Positions 51,755 to 59,657 of a stretch of 64,000 nucleotides of DNA are shown here, piece by piece. Position 1 is the stretch's first letter. Each line of letters opens with the position of its first letter. The position numbers and the translations under genes are program-made. A model generated the notes under the pieces. That model saw only the letters and a program-made list of their open reading frames with translations. It ran no database searches and was not told the origin of the DNA. The stretch is taken from assembly GCA_020054675.1 (NCBI GenBank), contig JAIHAL010000007.1:91195-155194 (forward strand). Direction: 5' to 3'. This DNA is from Oscillospiraceae bacterium (GTDB taxonomy: Bacteria > Bacillota > Clostridia > Oscillospirales > Ruminococcaceae).

Positions 51755-52784
51755 AAAGAAAACCGTTTTAGGTGCTGTTTACATTGCGGCCACTGTGGGA
51801 ATAGTCCTGTTTATAGGTTTTAGGAACCACAATCTGCATACCGCCTGCCATGTGCTTTCAAAGCTTAAAAAGGCATGGGTTCTTGCCGCGTTTTGCTCAA
51901 TGATTGTTTTTATACTGCTTGAAGGATATATTCTGCATTATTTTTTTGAAAAGCAAAATATAAAGATAGGCTTTTTGCGCACGCTTAAAATTGCCGCCAT
52001 AGGACTTTACTATTCCTGCATTACCCCAAGCTCCACCGGCGGACAGCCTTTTCAGGTATATTATTTCAAAAAATACGGCGTTCCTACGGGAATATCCACA
52101 TCCGCGCTTGCAATAAAGCTTATATGCTATCAGCTTTCGGCTGTTTTGGGTTCTATTTTTTCGTTTTTTGCGTTTTACGGATATATAAGACGGCATTTGT
52201 GGGCGTCAATGCCGTTTATCATAACAGGGCTTATAGTAAATCTGCTGCCGGTCATTATCATTCTGCTGCTTGCTTTTAATAAAACCTTGCTGCAAAAAAT
52301 TGCCGGGGGGATAGTTTTATTTCTGAATAAAATAAGGCTGATTAAGGACAAGGAAAAGACTCTTCAAAAAAGCCGTGATTTTGCGGAGGAATACTGCCGC
52401 CAGCTTTCGTATATAAAGCAAAACCCGCGCATTTTTGCAGAAATGATGGTTCTCACAGCGATACAGATAATCTCGCTAATGGCAGTTGTATTTTTTGTTT
52501 ACAGCGCGTTTGGATTAAAAAAATATTCGATTTTCCTCTTGCTTGCATTGCAGTTTATACTTTACACATCGGTTTCGTTTGCTCCGCTTCCGGGAGCTTC
52601 GGGAGCGCAGGAAACAGGCTTTTACTTTTACTTCAATGCTGTTTTCCCCGGCAAGGAGCTTTATTTTGCGCTTTTGCTGTGGAGGTTCTTTACTTACTAC
52701 CTTACATTGCTCTGTGGAGGGGCATTGGTTGCCTTTGACGGAATTGCCGATTTTTTCAAAAGAAAAAGAAATCCCGCCGGATGA
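51744..52784 (+). CDS. Flippase-like LPG_synthase_TM family membrane protein
   Basis: 346 residues, about eight or nine membrane segments. Signature PSSTGGQPFQVYYFKKYGV and APLPGASGAQETGFYFYF match the AglD/MprF-flippase (UPF0104) family. It probably flips the glycolipid or lipid-linked sugar made by the two upstream transferases. ATG 51744 has GAAGAAGG upstream. Confidence 0.88.
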   Translation: MNSKKKTVLGAVYIAATVGIVLFIGFRNHNLHTACHVLSKLKKAWVLAAFCSMIVFILLEGYILHYFFEKQNIKIGFLRTLKIAAIGLYYSCITPSSTGGQPFQVYYFKKYGVPTGISTSALAIKLICYQLSAVLGSIFSFFAFYGYIRRHLWASMPFIITGLIVNLLPVIIILLLAFNKTLLQKIAGGIVLFLNKIRLIKDKEKTLQKSRDFAEEYCRQLSYIKQNPRIFAEMMVLTAIQIISLMAVVFFVYSAFGLKKYSIFLLLALQFILYTSVSFAPLPGASGAQETGFYFYFNAVFPGKELYFALLLWRFFTYYLTLLCGGALVAFDGIADFFKRKRNPAG

Positions 52785-52802
52785 TTGTCCTGCGGGATTT
52801 TT
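52769..52802 (+). terminator. Terminator of the glycolipid operon
   Basis: AAATCCCGC and GCGGGATTT arms then TTTG; it overlaps the flippase stop codon. Confidence 0.82.
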
Positions 52803-52804
52803 GC

Positions 52805-52833
52805 TTGACAAAAACGGATTTTAATGTTACACT
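52805..52833 (+). promoter_or_regulatory. Promoter of tyrA
   Basis: TTGACA (52805-52810), 17-bp spacer, TACACT (52828-52833). Confidence 0.8.
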
Positions 52834-52864
52834 TTAAAGCGATGAATTAAAAAGGATGTTGAAA

Positions 52865-53707
52865 ATGGTTGTAACTGTAATCGGCCTTGGGCTTATCGGA
52901 GGTTCTTTTTGCAAAGCCATAAAGGAAAAGACCTCGCACAAATGCCTTGGCTTTGATATAAACGAAAATGTTCTGCAAAGCGCCATTTCCACAGGCGCAA
53001 TAGACGGAATTGCAAAAGATTTCAGCGAAGCGGATTTGACAATAGTTTGCCTTTATCCTGAGGCGGCGCTTTCGTTTATGCTGGAAAATGCGGAAAAATT
53101 TAAAAAAGGCTCGCTGGTGATGGATGCCTGCGGGATAAAGTCTGAGATTGTGAAAAAGGCTCATCCCGTGCTTTCGCAAAGAGGAATTTTCTTTATCGGA
53201 GCGCATCCAATGGCAGGAAGGGAATTTTCCGGCTTTGAATATTCAACCGGCAATCTTTTTGAAAACGCAAGTTTTATCATTACTCCGACAAAGGACATCC
53301 CGGAAGAAAAAATTAAGCTTGCAAAAGACTTTGCAAATGCGCTTGGATTTAAAAGGACGGTAGTTTCCACTCCGGAAGAGCACGATGCCATAATAGCCTA
53401 TACTTCCCAGCTTGCGCATGTGGTTTCAAACGCATATATAAAAAGTCCCACGCTTTCAAAGGAAATGGGATTCAGCGCCGGAAGCTTCAAAGATTTGACA
53501 AGGGTGGCAAAGTTAAATGAAGATATGTGGACTTCCCTTTTCATGCTTAACAGGGAGCCTTTGCTCTTTGAACTTGATGTTATAATAGAAAACTTAAAAA
53601 AATATAAGGATGCGCTTGAAAAAGAGGACAGCATCCGGCTTAAAGAACTTTTGCGCGAAGGCAGGATTTTAAAAGAACTTTCGCTTGAACGTGAAAAAAA
53701 GGATTGA
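52865..53707 (+). CDS. tyrA: Prephenate dehydrogenase
   Basis: 280 residues. NAD-binding VIGLGLIGGSFCKAI, then GAHPMAGREFSGFEYS and TPEEHDAIIAYTSQLAHVVSNAY, the active-site His region of prephenate/arogenate dehydrogenases. It oxidatively decarboxylates prephenate to 4-hydroxyphenylpyruvate for tyrosine synthesis. No ACT domain. ATG 52865 has AAAGGATG at good distance. Some homologues use arogenate. Confidence 0.93.
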   Translation: MVVTVIGLGLIGGSFCKAIKEKTSHKCLGFDINENVLQSAISTGAIDGIAKDFSEADLTIVCLYPEAALSFMLENAEKFKKGSLVMDACGIKSEIVKKAHPVLSQRGIFFIGAHPMAGREFSGFEYSTGNLFENASFIITPTKDIPEEKIKLAKDFANALGFKRTVVSTPEEHDAIIAYTSQLAHVVSNAYIKSPTLSKEMGFSAGSFKDLTRVAKLNEDMWTSLFMLNREPLLFELDVIIENLKKYKDALEKEDSIRLKELLREGRILKELSLEREKKD

Positions 53708-53732
53708 CTAACGCATAAAAAAAATATATAAT
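53704..53732 (+). promoter_or_regulatory. Promoter upstream of the Lrp-family gene
   Basis: TTGACT (53704-53709, overlapping the tyrA stop), 17-bp spacer, TATAAT (53727-53732). A terminator hairpin follows within about 10 nt of the start site. Confidence 0.8.
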
Positions 53733-53744
53733 ATAGTCAGATGC

Positions 53745-53787
53745 AAAGGAGCATACCGTTTTTTCGGTATGCTCCTTTATTTTTTTA
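53745..53787 (+). terminator. Terminator/attenuator hairpin in the Lrp-gene leader
   Basis: Perfect arms AAAGGAGCATACCG and CGGTATGCTCCTTT with a 6-nt loop, then A and T7. It terminates tyrA transcripts, but also lies between the promoter at 53704 and the Lrp gene. Confidence 0.88.
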
Positions 53788-53803
53788 AAAAGAGGTGTTA
53801 ACC

Positions 53804-54286
53804 ATGGACTATATAGACGCCCTTGTGCTTTCACTTTTGCAAAAGAACGCACGCTTTCCGCTAAAACAGCTTGCGCAAAAGGTTTTTTTGTCCGCCCCCG
53901 CCGTTTCCGCAAGAATAGAAAAACTTGAAAAGCAAGGAATAATCACCGGATATATGGCAACTGTGGACCAGATAAAACTTGGGTACCACATTACGGCTTT
54001 TATAAGCCTTGAAATGTCGCCATCCAAGAAACCGGAATTTTATCCGTTTATAACCGCCTGTCCTAATGTGCTTGAATGCAACTGCGTTACGGGAATGTAT
54101 TCAATGCTTATAAAGGTTGCTTTTCCAAGCACAATGGAGCTTGACACGTTTATAGGCCAGCTTCAAAAATTCGGCTCAACGCAGACGCAAATTGTTTTTT
54201 CAACTCCGGTTCCTCCGCGGGGGATAGATGTTTTTGCAAACCATGACTTCAAGGAAAAGGAGCCGAAAAAAGAAAAATCCGGCTAA
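53804..54286 (+). CDS. Lrp/AsnC-family transcriptional regulator
   Basis: 160 residues. N-terminal winged helix (DALVLSLLQKNARFPLKQLAQKVFLSAPAVSARIEKLEKQGII) and a RAM ligand-binding domain (about 65-140; FISLEMSPS...VLECNCVTGMYSMLIKVAF). Probably responds to an amino acid; its position after tyrA suggests an aromatic amino acid. ATG 53804 has AGAGGTG upstream. The attenuator-like leader suggests conditional expression. Confidence 0.92.
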   Translation: MDYIDALVLSLLQKNARFPLKQLAQKVFLSAPAVSARIEKLEKQGIITGYMATVDQIKLGYHITAFISLEMSPSKKPEFYPFITACPNVLECNCVTGMYSMLIKVAFPSTMELDTFIGQLQKFGSTQTQIVFSTPVPPRGIDVFANHDFKEKEPKKEKSG

Positions 54287-54291
54287 ATAGG

Positions 54292-54321
54292 TTGACTTTT
54301 CCTGTTTCGGTATGTTAAAGT
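54292..54321 (+). promoter_or_regulatory. Promoter of the AIM24-family gene
   Basis: TTGACT (54292-54297), 18-bp spacer, TAAAGT (54316-54321). Confidence 0.6.
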
Positions 54322-54354
54322 TAAAATATACTGAAACAAAAAGGGGTTTTGATT

Positions 54355-55038
54355 ATGAGATATGAAATTATGGGCACTCCTCTTCCCGTTGTAACCTGCT
54401 ACCTTGCTCCCGGCGAAACCATGATTACCGAACGCGGGGCAATGTGCTGGATGACTCCGAACATGAAAATGGAAACTTCCGCAAACGGCGGAATTGGCAA
54501 AGCTCTCGGCAGGATGCTTTCCGGAGATTCATTTTTCCAGAACCGTTATACTGCACAGGGCGGAGAGGGAATGATTTCATTTGCTTCAAGCTTTCCCGGT
54601 TCAATCATACCCTTTACCATAACTCCCGACAGGCCGATTGTTGTGCAAAAAGCAGGCTTTCTCGCCTCGGAGCAAAGCGTTGAGCTTTCGGTATTTTTCC
54701 AACAAAAGCTTGGCGCGGGATTTTTCGGCGGAGAGGGATTTATAATGCAGCGTCTTTCAGGCAGGGGAATTGCCTTTGTGGAGATTGACGGACACTGCGT
54801 TGAATATACCCTTGGCCCCGGACAGTCAATGGTTATCGATACCGGCTATCTTGCCGCCATGGATGCCTCATGCAGTGTTGAAATAAGGAGCGTAGGCGGG
54901 CTTAAAAACATGGTTTTCGGCGGAGAGGAATTTTTTAATACCATTGTCACCGGTCCGGGTAAAATTTATCTGCAAACCATGCCGATTTCCGCTGTTGCAG
55001 GCGCTTTAAAACCGTTTTTCCCGACTTCATCCAATTAG
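54355..55038 (+). CDS. AIM24-family (TIGR00266) beta-helical protein
   Basis: 227 residues, Gly-rich, with the YEIMGTPLPVVTCYLAPGETMITERGAMCWM opening and repeated beta strands of the AIM24 fold; hydrophobic middle (GFLASEQSVELSVFFQQKLGAGFFGGEGF). The family is widespread, of unknown bacterial function. ATG 55355-type ambiguity does not arise here: ATG 54355 has AAGGGG 8 nt upstream, preferred to a TTG two codons earlier. The stop codon (TAG) is the first heptad of R5, so the end may be truncated or remodelled. Confidence 0.87.
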   Translation: MRYEIMGTPLPVVTCYLAPGETMITERGAMCWMTPNMKMETSANGGIGKALGRMLSGDSFFQNRYTAQGGEGMISFASSFPGSIIPFTITPDRPIVVQKAGFLASEQSVELSVFFQQKLGAGFFGGEGFIMQRLSGRGIAFVEIDGHCVEYTLGPGQSMVIDTGYLAAMDASCSVEIRSVGGLKNMVFGGEEFFNTIVTGPGKIYLQTMPISAVAGALKPFFPTSSN

Positions 55039-55330
55039 AAGTTGGAGATTAGAAGTTAGATGTTAGAAAAAGCACCCCACCTTAATAAGGAAAGACTTTC
55101 CACGGATAAAGTTATTAAGGCAAACAATAGAAAAAGACCGGCTGTTTAGAAGTTAGAAATTAGAAATTAGAATTAGCTATTTTTATATTAAAGGCCTTAT
55201 TTTAATTTGCCAGCCTCTAATATCTAACTTCTAACATCTAACGCCTAAAAAGCAGGTCTTGAAATTTTGCTTGTCTTAATAACTTTACTTTGCAGAAAGT
55301 CTTTACTTGTTAAATAAAATAAAGTATTTT
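55034..55330. repeat. Rearranged composite repeat, copy R5 (inverted duplication)
   Basis: Short copy. A left segment (about 55074-55144, containing AAGGAAAGACTTTCC and GTTATTAAGGCAAAC) is followed by the nested heptad element (55145-55249) and then by a right segment (about 55250-55326, GTCTTAATAACTTTAC...GCAGAAAGTC) that is the inverse of the left one. The whole can fold into one long hairpin with the heptad element as loop. The main hairpins of R1 are absent. The remaining 76 bp to the hydrogenase gene hold an AT-rich dyad (ATTAAC-T-GTTAAT, 55372-55384). Confidence 0.82.
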
Positions 55331-55406
55331 CAGAAATTTATAATAAAATCCCAAAAAGTAAAGACACTAAAATTAACTGTTAATAACCGTTTGCGAGGTC
55401 GAGAAA

Positions 55407-56657
55407 ATGACTTTTGAAGAATTGTATAAAAGAATCGTAAAAGCTTCGGCGCAAAACGAAATGGAACGCGAGCTTGAAAAAATACGTTCGGAAGAATATG
55501 ACGAAAACCACCTTGATTGCCTTTTAAATCCCCAAAAGCGCCCGCCTGTTTGGAGGACGGGAACTTGCGACTGCCCTCCCGAAAAAATGGAGGAATGCAA
55601 AAACGGCTGCCCTTTCGGAGCAATTGAAAAAGCTGACGGCGGAATAGAAATAAGCCCCGAAAAATGCGTGGGATGCTCTGTTTGCATAGACAACTGCAAA
55701 AGCGGAAAACTTACCGACAGCAAGGATATTGTAGCTGCAATAAACATAATCCGTTCGGCAACGGGACCGGTCTATGCCCTCATTGCCCCAGCCTTTACGG
55801 GACAGTTCAGCCCGGATGTTACCCCCGGAAAATTAAGAAACGCCTTTAAGGCAATGGGATTTGACGGGATGATTGAAGTTGCTGCATTTGCGGACATCCT
55901 TACCTTAAAAGAAGCTCTTGAATTTGATAAAAATATCAAAAAAGAGGAAGATTACCAGCTCACAAGCTGCTGCTGCCCAATGTGGATTGCAATGATAAAG
56001 CGTATTTACCACGAATTGATTCCGCACGTTCCCGCGGCGGTTTCGCCAATGATTGCCTGCGGCAGGGCGATAAAAGTTTTGCACCCGGATGCGGCCACTA
56101 TTTTTATAGGCCCATGCGTTGCCAAAAAAGCGGAGGCAAAAGAACCAGACATTGCCGGAGCAATAGACTGCGTGCTGACGTTTAAGGAAGTTGCCGATAT
56201 GTTTGAGGCTTTCGGCATAAATCCCGCCGAAATGGAAGAAAGCGATAAGGACCATTCTTCCCGCGCGGGCAGGATTTATGCCCGTGTCGGAGGAGTAAGC
56301 GAAGCGGTCAAATCCACAGTTGAAAGGATAAATCCAAATCGTGAGATTTCGGTAAAAACACGCCATGCTGATGGCGTTGCCGCCTGCAAGGCAATGGTAA
56401 ACGATATTCTTGCGGGAAAAGGCGGAGCAAACTTCTTTGAGGGAATGGGCTGCGTCGGAGGCTGCGTCGGAGGGCCGAAAGCCCTTATTCCAAAAGAAGA
56501 AGGCACCGAAAACGTAAACCGCTACGGCGATGAAGCCGCTTATAAGACTCCTATTGACAATCCGTACGTTATAGAGCTTTTAAACCGGCTCGGCCTTAAA
56601 ACCATAGATGATTTGCTTGAAAACAGTGATATTTTTACAAGGAATTTTAATTCTTAA
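55407..56657 (+). CDS. [FeFe]-hydrogenase, monomeric group B-like
   Basis: 416 residues. Cys-rich N-terminal ferredoxin-like part (CDCPPEKMEECKNGCPFGAI, then CVGCSVCIDNC) for two [4Fe-4S] clusters, then the H-cluster domain. H-cluster motifs: TSCCCPMW (L1), GPCVAKKAE (L2) and EGMGCVGGCVGG (L3). These differ from classical TSCCPxW / PCxxKxxE / CPGGC enzymes and fit group B hydrogenases of Clostridia, whose physiological direction is unsettled. Probably disposes of fermentation electrons through ferredoxin. ATG with GAGGTCGAG. Monocistronic; maturation genes not seen. Confidence 0.9.
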   Translation: MTFEELYKRIVKASAQNEMERELEKIRSEEYDENHLDCLLNPQKRPPVWRTGTCDCPPEKMEECKNGCPFGAIEKADGGIEISPEKCVGCSVCIDNCKSGKLTDSKDIVAAINIIRSATGPVYALIAPAFTGQFSPDVTPGKLRNAFKAMGFDGMIEVAAFADILTLKEALEFDKNIKKEEDYQLTSCCCPMWIAMIKRIYHELIPHVPAAVSPMIACGRAIKVLHPDAATIFIGPCVAKKAEAKEPDIAGAIDCVLTFKEVADMFEAFGINPAEMEESDKDHSSRAGRIYARVGGVSEAVKSTVERINPNREISVKTRHADGVAACKAMVNDILAGKGGANFFEGMGCVGGCVGGPKALIPKEEGTENVNRYGDEAAYKTPIDNPYVIELLNRLGLKTIDDLLENSDIFTRNFNS

Positions 56658-56667
56658 ATAATAACTG

Positions 56668-56704
56668 AAAAAATCCGCCTGCAATAAGCAGACGGATTTT
56701 TTGT
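56668..56704. terminator. Bidirectional terminator between hydrogenase and tRNA genes
   Basis: AAAAAATCCG and CGGATTTTTT arms with inner CTGC/GCAG pairing; serves the hydrogenase and the convergent tRNA. Confidence 0.9.
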
Positions 56705-56780
56705 TGGAGCGGATTACGAGACTCGAACTCGCCACATCCACCTTGGGAAGGTGGCGCTCTACCAGATGAGCTAAATCCGC
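56705..56780 (-). tRNA. tRNA-Gly (CCC anticodon)
   Basis: 76 nt cloverleaf on the minus strand. Acceptor GCGGATT/AATCCGC, D-arm GCTC/GAGC with GG in the loop, anticodon stem CCACC/GGTGG with loop TTCCCAA (anticodon CCC at 56745-56747), T-arm GCGAG-TTCGAGT-CTCGT, and encoded CCA. CCC decodes GGG, a rarer glycine codon in many AT-rich genomes. Confidence 0.96.
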
Positions 56781-56795
56781 ATTTTTGTGAAAGTA

Positions 56796-56824
56796 ATTAT
56801 ATCATATCGTTTTTTAAATTTCAA
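56796..56824 (-). promoter_or_regulatory. Promoter of tRNA-Gly
   Basis: Minus strand: TTGAAA (56819-56824), 17-bp spacer, TATAAT (56796-56801). Confidence 0.8.
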
Positions 56825-56898
56825 CGGTTATTTTTTAAAAAAATCAATTATTTTTCTTGTGCGGCTTTATTTTTTGTGGTATATTAAAATAAAAAAGG

Positions 56899-57807
56899 AT
56901 GAATGGCTTGGAGGAAGAAATACGAATCCAAAACTGCACGCTTTGCCCGCGTGAATGTGGTATCGACAGAACAAAAAAAATCGGTTTCTGCGGAGCAGGG
57001 CCAAAGATAAAAGTGGCGCGCGCAATGCTGCATTTTTGGGAGGAACCCTGCATAAGCGGTAAAAACGGCTCCGGAACGGTATTTTTTTCAGGCTGCCCTC
57101 TGAAATGCCGATATTGCCAAAATTATAAAATAAGCGCAGAAAACTTCGGAAAGGAAATTCCCGTTCAAAAACTTTGCGAAATCTTTTTTTCATTAAAAGA
57201 AAAAGGAGCCCATAATATCAATCTTGTAAGCCCAACCCAATATGCTCCGTTTATAATAGAAGCATTGAAAGAAATAAAGCCGTCATTAAAAATTCCCGTT
57301 GTTTGGAACACGGGCGGATATGAAAAAATTGAAACAATAAAATCCTTAAACGGGCTTGTAGATATTTATCTTCCCGATTTGAAATATATGGATTCTGAGA
57401 TTTCATTAAAATACTCCGGCGCTGCGGATTATTTTAATGCGGCATCCGAGGCTTTGAAAGAAATGTATTCCCAAGTCGGCGGAGCGGCTTTTGATGAAAA
57501 CGGCATCTTAAAAAAAGGAGTTGTAGTAAGGCATCTTGTCCTGCCGGGGAACAGAAGGGATTCGTTAAAAATCCTTGACTGGCTTGAAAAGAATTTCCCT
57601 AAAAAGGACATTTTGCTTTCGCTGATGAGTCAATATACTCCTTACCGCCATGATGAGAAATTTAAAGAACTCAACAGAAGAATTTCAAGCTTTGAATATT
57701 CGGTTGTCGCCAAAAGAGCAGCGGAGCTTGGCTTTGAGGGATACTTGCAGGAAAAATCTTCGGCAAAAGAAGAATACACTCCAGACTTTGACCTTTCCGG
57801 CATTTAA
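56899..57807 (+). CDS. Radical SAM protein, PflA-like
   Basis: 302 residues. An N-terminal extra Cys cluster (CTLCPRECGIDR..GFCGAG), then the radical SAM CxxxCxxC motif (GCPLKCRYCQNY) and a SAM barrel (VVWNTGGYE, DIYLPDLKYMD). The family is annotated as pyruvate formate-lyase-activating-enzyme-like, but no glycyl radical enzyme is adjacent, so the substrate is unknown. The start is ATG 56899 or TTG 56908, the latter better spaced from AAAGGATG. Confidence 0.85.
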   Translation: MNGLEEEIRIQNCTLCPRECGIDRTKKIGFCGAGPKIKVARAMLHFWEEPCISGKNGSGTVFFSGCPLKCRYCQNYKISAENFGKEIPVQKLCEIFFSLKEKGAHNINLVSPTQYAPFIIEALKEIKPSLKIPVVWNTGGYEKIETIKSLNGLVDIYLPDLKYMDSEISLKYSGAADYFNAASEALKEMYSQVGGAAFDENGILKKGVVVRHLVLPGNRRDSLKILDWLEKNFPKKDILLSLMSQYTPYRHDEKFKELNRRISSFEYSVVAKRAAELGFEGYLQEKSSAKEEYTPDFDLSGI

Positions 57808-57896
57808 TTGTCGTTTTTTGTCTAAAAATCTGTTTTGTGGAAAATTATTAACAAATAGCAAATTCAAATAATGTTTTTTACGTTTTGTAGATATGC

Positions 57897-57902
57897 TATA
57901 AT
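57897..57902 (+). promoter_or_regulatory. Extended -10 promoter
   Basis: TGCTATAAT with no clear -35; 36 bp before the degenerate CPBP gene. Confidence 0.5.
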
Positions 57903-57937
57903 TTCGTTGGAAATCCTTGTGAAAAGAGGTGGCCTAA

Positions 57938-59119
57938 ATGTTTAAAGACGGATTTGACGATGATTTTTTTGACGATGAAGAGCACATAATAAACATTGCC
58001 GCTTCGTCAAAATTCAAGCATCAGGATGAACATTACAACGAAGCCTATAAAAATTGGCGCAGCAATCCAGAAAACAAATATGCTTACAATTATATCGGCG
58101 ACAAAAGGGAACATGCGTACATAAACGGCCGAGGCTTTTTGACGCAAAATCCTGCCGTTGCAGAACGGTCGGCGCTTATTAAAAACATGAACATGATAGG
58201 CTTTGCCCTTATTTTGGCTGTTGCCATTGAGTTTTTGGGGCCGTTTTTAATTGTCGGAATCACTTCTCTTTTCGGCATTGAGGCAAGGTATGATATTTTC
58301 AGCGGAATAAACGCTCCGGACGGCTATGTTTTAATTGCGGATTTTATAATAAAGGCGCTTTCAAGGCTTATCCCCTTTTTTATGATAATGCACGGAATGA
58401 AGATGCCAAAGATGGTTGCGCTTCCTACAAACGTCACAAACAAGGATATGCACTGGCTCGGAATACATCTTGTGTTTATAAACGTGCCGGTAAGCAGCTT
58501 TTGTCTTGGCTTTTATGAAAAAATACTTTCGTCTTTTAAAATAAATATGTGGGATGAATTCTTTTTGCTGCCGGAAAATATTTTTTTAAGGATAGCGGCA
58601 TTTGTTTTGCAGGTGATTTTTATCCCTACATTAAATGAAATCCTTTTAAGAGGAGCCATAATGCAGCCTTTAAGGCAGTTCGGCGACAGCTTTGCCATTT
58701 TGGCTTCAAGCATAATTTCCGCCTTAATGGCACGAAGCATAACTTTGTTTTTCTTCAATCTTGTGGTGTCATTTGTGGTTTCTTATTTTGTTTTGCGCAC
58801 CGGTTCCGTCAAGACCGGCATAATTATGCAGATTGCGTTTTATATGTTTGTTTATGCGATTTACTGCATGAAGGTCTATCTGCCCGACGATATTGCCGGG
58901 TATGTGTTGACATGGTTCAATTTTGCGTTGATTTTAATAGGGATTATAATTTTGCTTGTGTATATGAATTTTAAAAGAAATCTTTTAACTTTGCAAATGC
59001 AGAAAACTTATATCCCAACCGCCGAAAAGCTGGTTTATTCGATTTCTTCGATTCCCTTTGCAATATGGATGCTTTGTGCGTTTGTATATTCGTTAATGAA
59101 CATGAATTTTTTGGATTAA
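57938..59119 (+). CDS. CPBP-family membrane protein, degenerate active site
   Basis: 393 residues. An acidic, disordered cytoplasmic N-terminus (FDDDFFDDEEH) of about 75 residues, then about nine membrane segments. The CPBP/Abi region is recognisable (PTLNEILLRGAIMQPLRQFG) but the EExxxR motif reads NExxxR and the later His motif is not visible (SALMARS), so protease activity is doubtful. It may be a pseudoprotease or a regulatory membrane protein. tadA follows after 5 nt, so they are cotranscribed. ATG with AAGAGGTGG. Confidence 0.72.
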   Translation: MFKDGFDDDFFDDEEHIINIAASSKFKHQDEHYNEAYKNWRSNPENKYAYNYIGDKREHAYINGRGFLTQNPAVAERSALIKNMNMIGFALILAVAIEFLGPFLIVGITSLFGIEARYDIFSGINAPDGYVLIADFIIKALSRLIPFFMIMHGMKMPKMVALPTNVTNKDMHWLGIHLVFINVPVSSFCLGFYEKILSSFKINMWDEFFLLPENIFLRIAAFVLQVIFIPTLNEILLRGAIMQPLRQFGDSFAILASSIISALMARSITLFFFNLVVSFVVSYFVLRTGSVKTGIIMQIAFYMFVYAIYCMKVYLPDDIAGYVLTWFNFALILIGIIILLVYMNFKRNLLTLQMQKTYIPTAEKLVYSISSIPFAIWMLCAFVYSLMNMNFLD

Positions 59120-59124
59120 AGCAT

Positions 59125-59577
59125 ATGAAAAATATTTACATGGAAAAAGCAATAGAGCTTGCAAAGCTTGCCGCAGAGTCCGGAGAAATCCCCGTCGGCG
59201 CTGTGGTTGTCAGAAAGCGTGACGGAGCTATTGTCGGAGAAGGCTTCAACAGGCGGGAGCTTGACAAAAATCCCGTCGCCCACGCCGAAATAATAGCCAT
59301 AGAAAATGCCGCAAAAACCCTTGGCGGATGGCGGCTTTCGGGATGCGACCTTTACGTCACCTTGGAGCCTTGCCCTATGTGTGCCGGAGCGATTATAAAT
59401 TCCCGAATTGACAGAATTTTTTTCGGAGCATACGATAAAAAGGCGGGGTCGGTATATTCGGTGGTGGAGCTTTTTTCCCTGCCCTACAATCACAAGCCGG
59501 AAATTTATGCCGGCATAATGCAGGAGGAATGTTCCGCACTGCTTTCCGAATTTTTTAAATCTTTAAGGGAAAAATAA
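59125..59577 (+). CDS. tadA: tRNA adenosine deaminase
   Basis: 150 residues. Zinc cytidine/deoxycytidylate-deaminase fold with VAHAEIIAI (catalytic HAE) and EPCPMCAGAI. TadA converts A34 of tRNA-Arg(ACG) to inosine. The starts MKNIYMEK (59125) or the Met five codons on are both possible; the ribosome site (GGATTAAAG) is weak, fitting coupling to the upstream gene. Essential housekeeping gene. Confidence 0.95.
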   Translation: MKNIYMEKAIELAKLAAESGEIPVGAVVVRKRDGAIVGEGFNRRELDKNPVAHAEIIAIENAAKTLGGWRLSGCDLYVTLEPCPMCAGAIINSRIDRIFFGAYDKKAGSVYSVVELFSLPYNHKPEIYAGIMQEECSALLSEFFKSLREK

Positions 59578-59592
59578 TTTTTGAAAAAATTT

Positions 59593-59633
59593 TATCCTGC
59601 CAACTTTTAAAATGCAGTTGGCAGGATATTTTT
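59593..59633. terminator. Terminator between tadA and the CPBP/ABC operon
   Basis: Arms TATCCTGCCAACT and AGTTGGCAGGATA with T-tract; lies between convergent genes and can serve both. Confidence 0.9.
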
Positions 59634-59657
59634 CAGCAGTTAATCCTATTTTAAAAA

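Noticed and set aside
54444..54683. Alternative frame inside the AIM24 gene
   Set aside because: No family features and no ribosome site; shadow frame.
55372..55384. Rex-type redox operator before the hydrogenase (ATTAAC-T-GTTAAT)
   Set aside because: Half-site spacing does not match the Rex consensus; kept only as an AT-rich dyad in the R5 entry.
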